Shown one piece after another: positions 7,019 to 7,436 of a stretch of DNA of 7,436 nucleotides. The stretch is from Thermomonas sp. (GTDB taxonomy: Bacteria > Pseudomonadota > Gammaproteobacteria > Xanthomonadales > Xanthomonadaceae): contig JANJSW010000231.1 of NCBI GenBank assembly GCA_024711415.1, forward strand, positions 1 through 7,436, written 5' to 3'. A program made the position numbers and the translations under genes. The notes under the pieces are model-generated. The model saw nothing but the letters and a program-made list of their open reading frames with translations, was not told the origin of the DNA and searched no databases. Position 1 is the stretch's first letter; the number at the start of each line of letters is the position of its first letter.

Positions 7019-7436
7019 ATGCCGCAAAGCCTTTCTCTTGCAGATCGCCTGCTCGCTCCCGCCACCAACCTGATGGGGCGGCTGCGCTTCAACCAGAAGG
7101 CGATGCTGATCGGTGCGGCATTCACCCTGACCTGCGGCGTGCTGGCAGGCCTGGTGGTGACGCGTTCGCTGGGCGAAATCTCCGACGCGCGTACCGCCCG
7201 CTCCGCCACCGTCGGCCTGGACATCCTCCACGACGCCCAGCTGGCGATGCAGGATCACCGCCAGCTGCGCGCGCGCAAGCTGGCCAATGACGCCACCGCC
7301 ACCGACCAGGGCATCGCCGATGCCGCGGCCCGGGTGGACAAGGCGCTGGCCAGCTTCGACACATGGCGCAGCGACGCCGGTTTCGACGACCGCGAGCTGG
7401 TCGAGTCGACCAAAGCCACTAGTGCGGCCTGGAAGA
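7019..7436 (+). CDS. N-terminus of a third chemoreceptor-like membrane protein (partial, MCP-3)
   Basis: The reading frame stays open from ATG 7019 to the window edge (139 codons, 3' end missing). AGGGG at 7007-7011 is a good ribosome site 7 nt before the ATG. The product starts with a cytoplasmic segment including LMGRLRFNQKAML (18-30), then one membrane helix of about 29-49, then a helical, charged region that would be periplasmic (about 50-139). A longer cytoplasmic lead-in ending in a basic RLRFNQK motif before TM1 is a pattern I associate with methyl-accepting chemotaxis proteins of pseudomonads and xanthomonads. Position next to cheW and two MCPs and a strong FliA-type promoter support that. 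The diagnostic HAMP and signalling hairpin lie beyond the window, so a sensor kinase or other HAMP protein cannot be excluded. Confidence 0.75.
   Translation, partial: MPQSLSLADRLLAPATNLMGRLRFNQKAMLIGAAFTLTCGVLAGLVVTRSLGEISDARTARSATVGLDILHDAQLAMQDHRQLRARKLANDATATDQGIADAAARVDKALASFDTWRSDAGFDDRELVESTKATSAAWK

Overview
The window is GC-rich, densely coding DNA that reads as chromosomal motility/chemotaxis sequence from a gammaproteobacterium. The best guess is Xanthomonadaceae (Xanthomonas, Lysobacter, Luteimonas or Pseudoxanthomonas type). This rests on overall base composition, on long chemoreceptors with extended multi-HAMP linkers placed in tandem beside cheW, and on sigma-28 (FliA) style promoters. 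No mobile element, tRNA, rRNA or CRISPR array was seen.

Layout from left to right. cheW (69-584, +) has a FliA-type promoter just upstream and a strong hairpin just downstream. A methyl-accepting chemotaxis protein with a periplasmic sCache domain follows (MCP-1, 675-2870, +). After about 230 bp holding a weaker FliA-type promoter comes a two-gene unit: an outer-membrane porin of the phosphate/polyphosphate-selective O/P family (3101-4195, +) and, 13 bp later, a second receptor with a four-helix-bundle sensor (MCP-2, 4209-6284, +). Convergent terminators separate MCP-2 from a small secreted TonB-C-domain protein on the minus strand (6478-6792, -). A divergent intergenic region carries FliA-type promoters in both directions. 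The start of a third receptor-like protein (7019 to the window end, +) runs off the right edge.

How the genes fit together. CheW bridges receptors to the CheA kinase. MCP-1 and MCP-2 share a cytoplasmic half of identical spacing (five HAMP-like units with steps of 45, 46, 44 and 46 residues, then a signalling hairpin) but have unrelated sensor domains. Four putative FliA promoters, each with an exact 15-nt spacer, precede cheW, the porin/MCP-2 unit, the TonB-like gene and MCP-3. I infer that the whole window, including the two envelope genes not normally counted as chemotaxis genes, is a late-flagellar (class IV/sigma-28) sensory regulon. The most interesting idea here is that an outer-membrane channel and a TonB-domain protein are co-expressed with chemoreceptors and may supply or gate their ligands. 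This is inference from promoters and gene order only.
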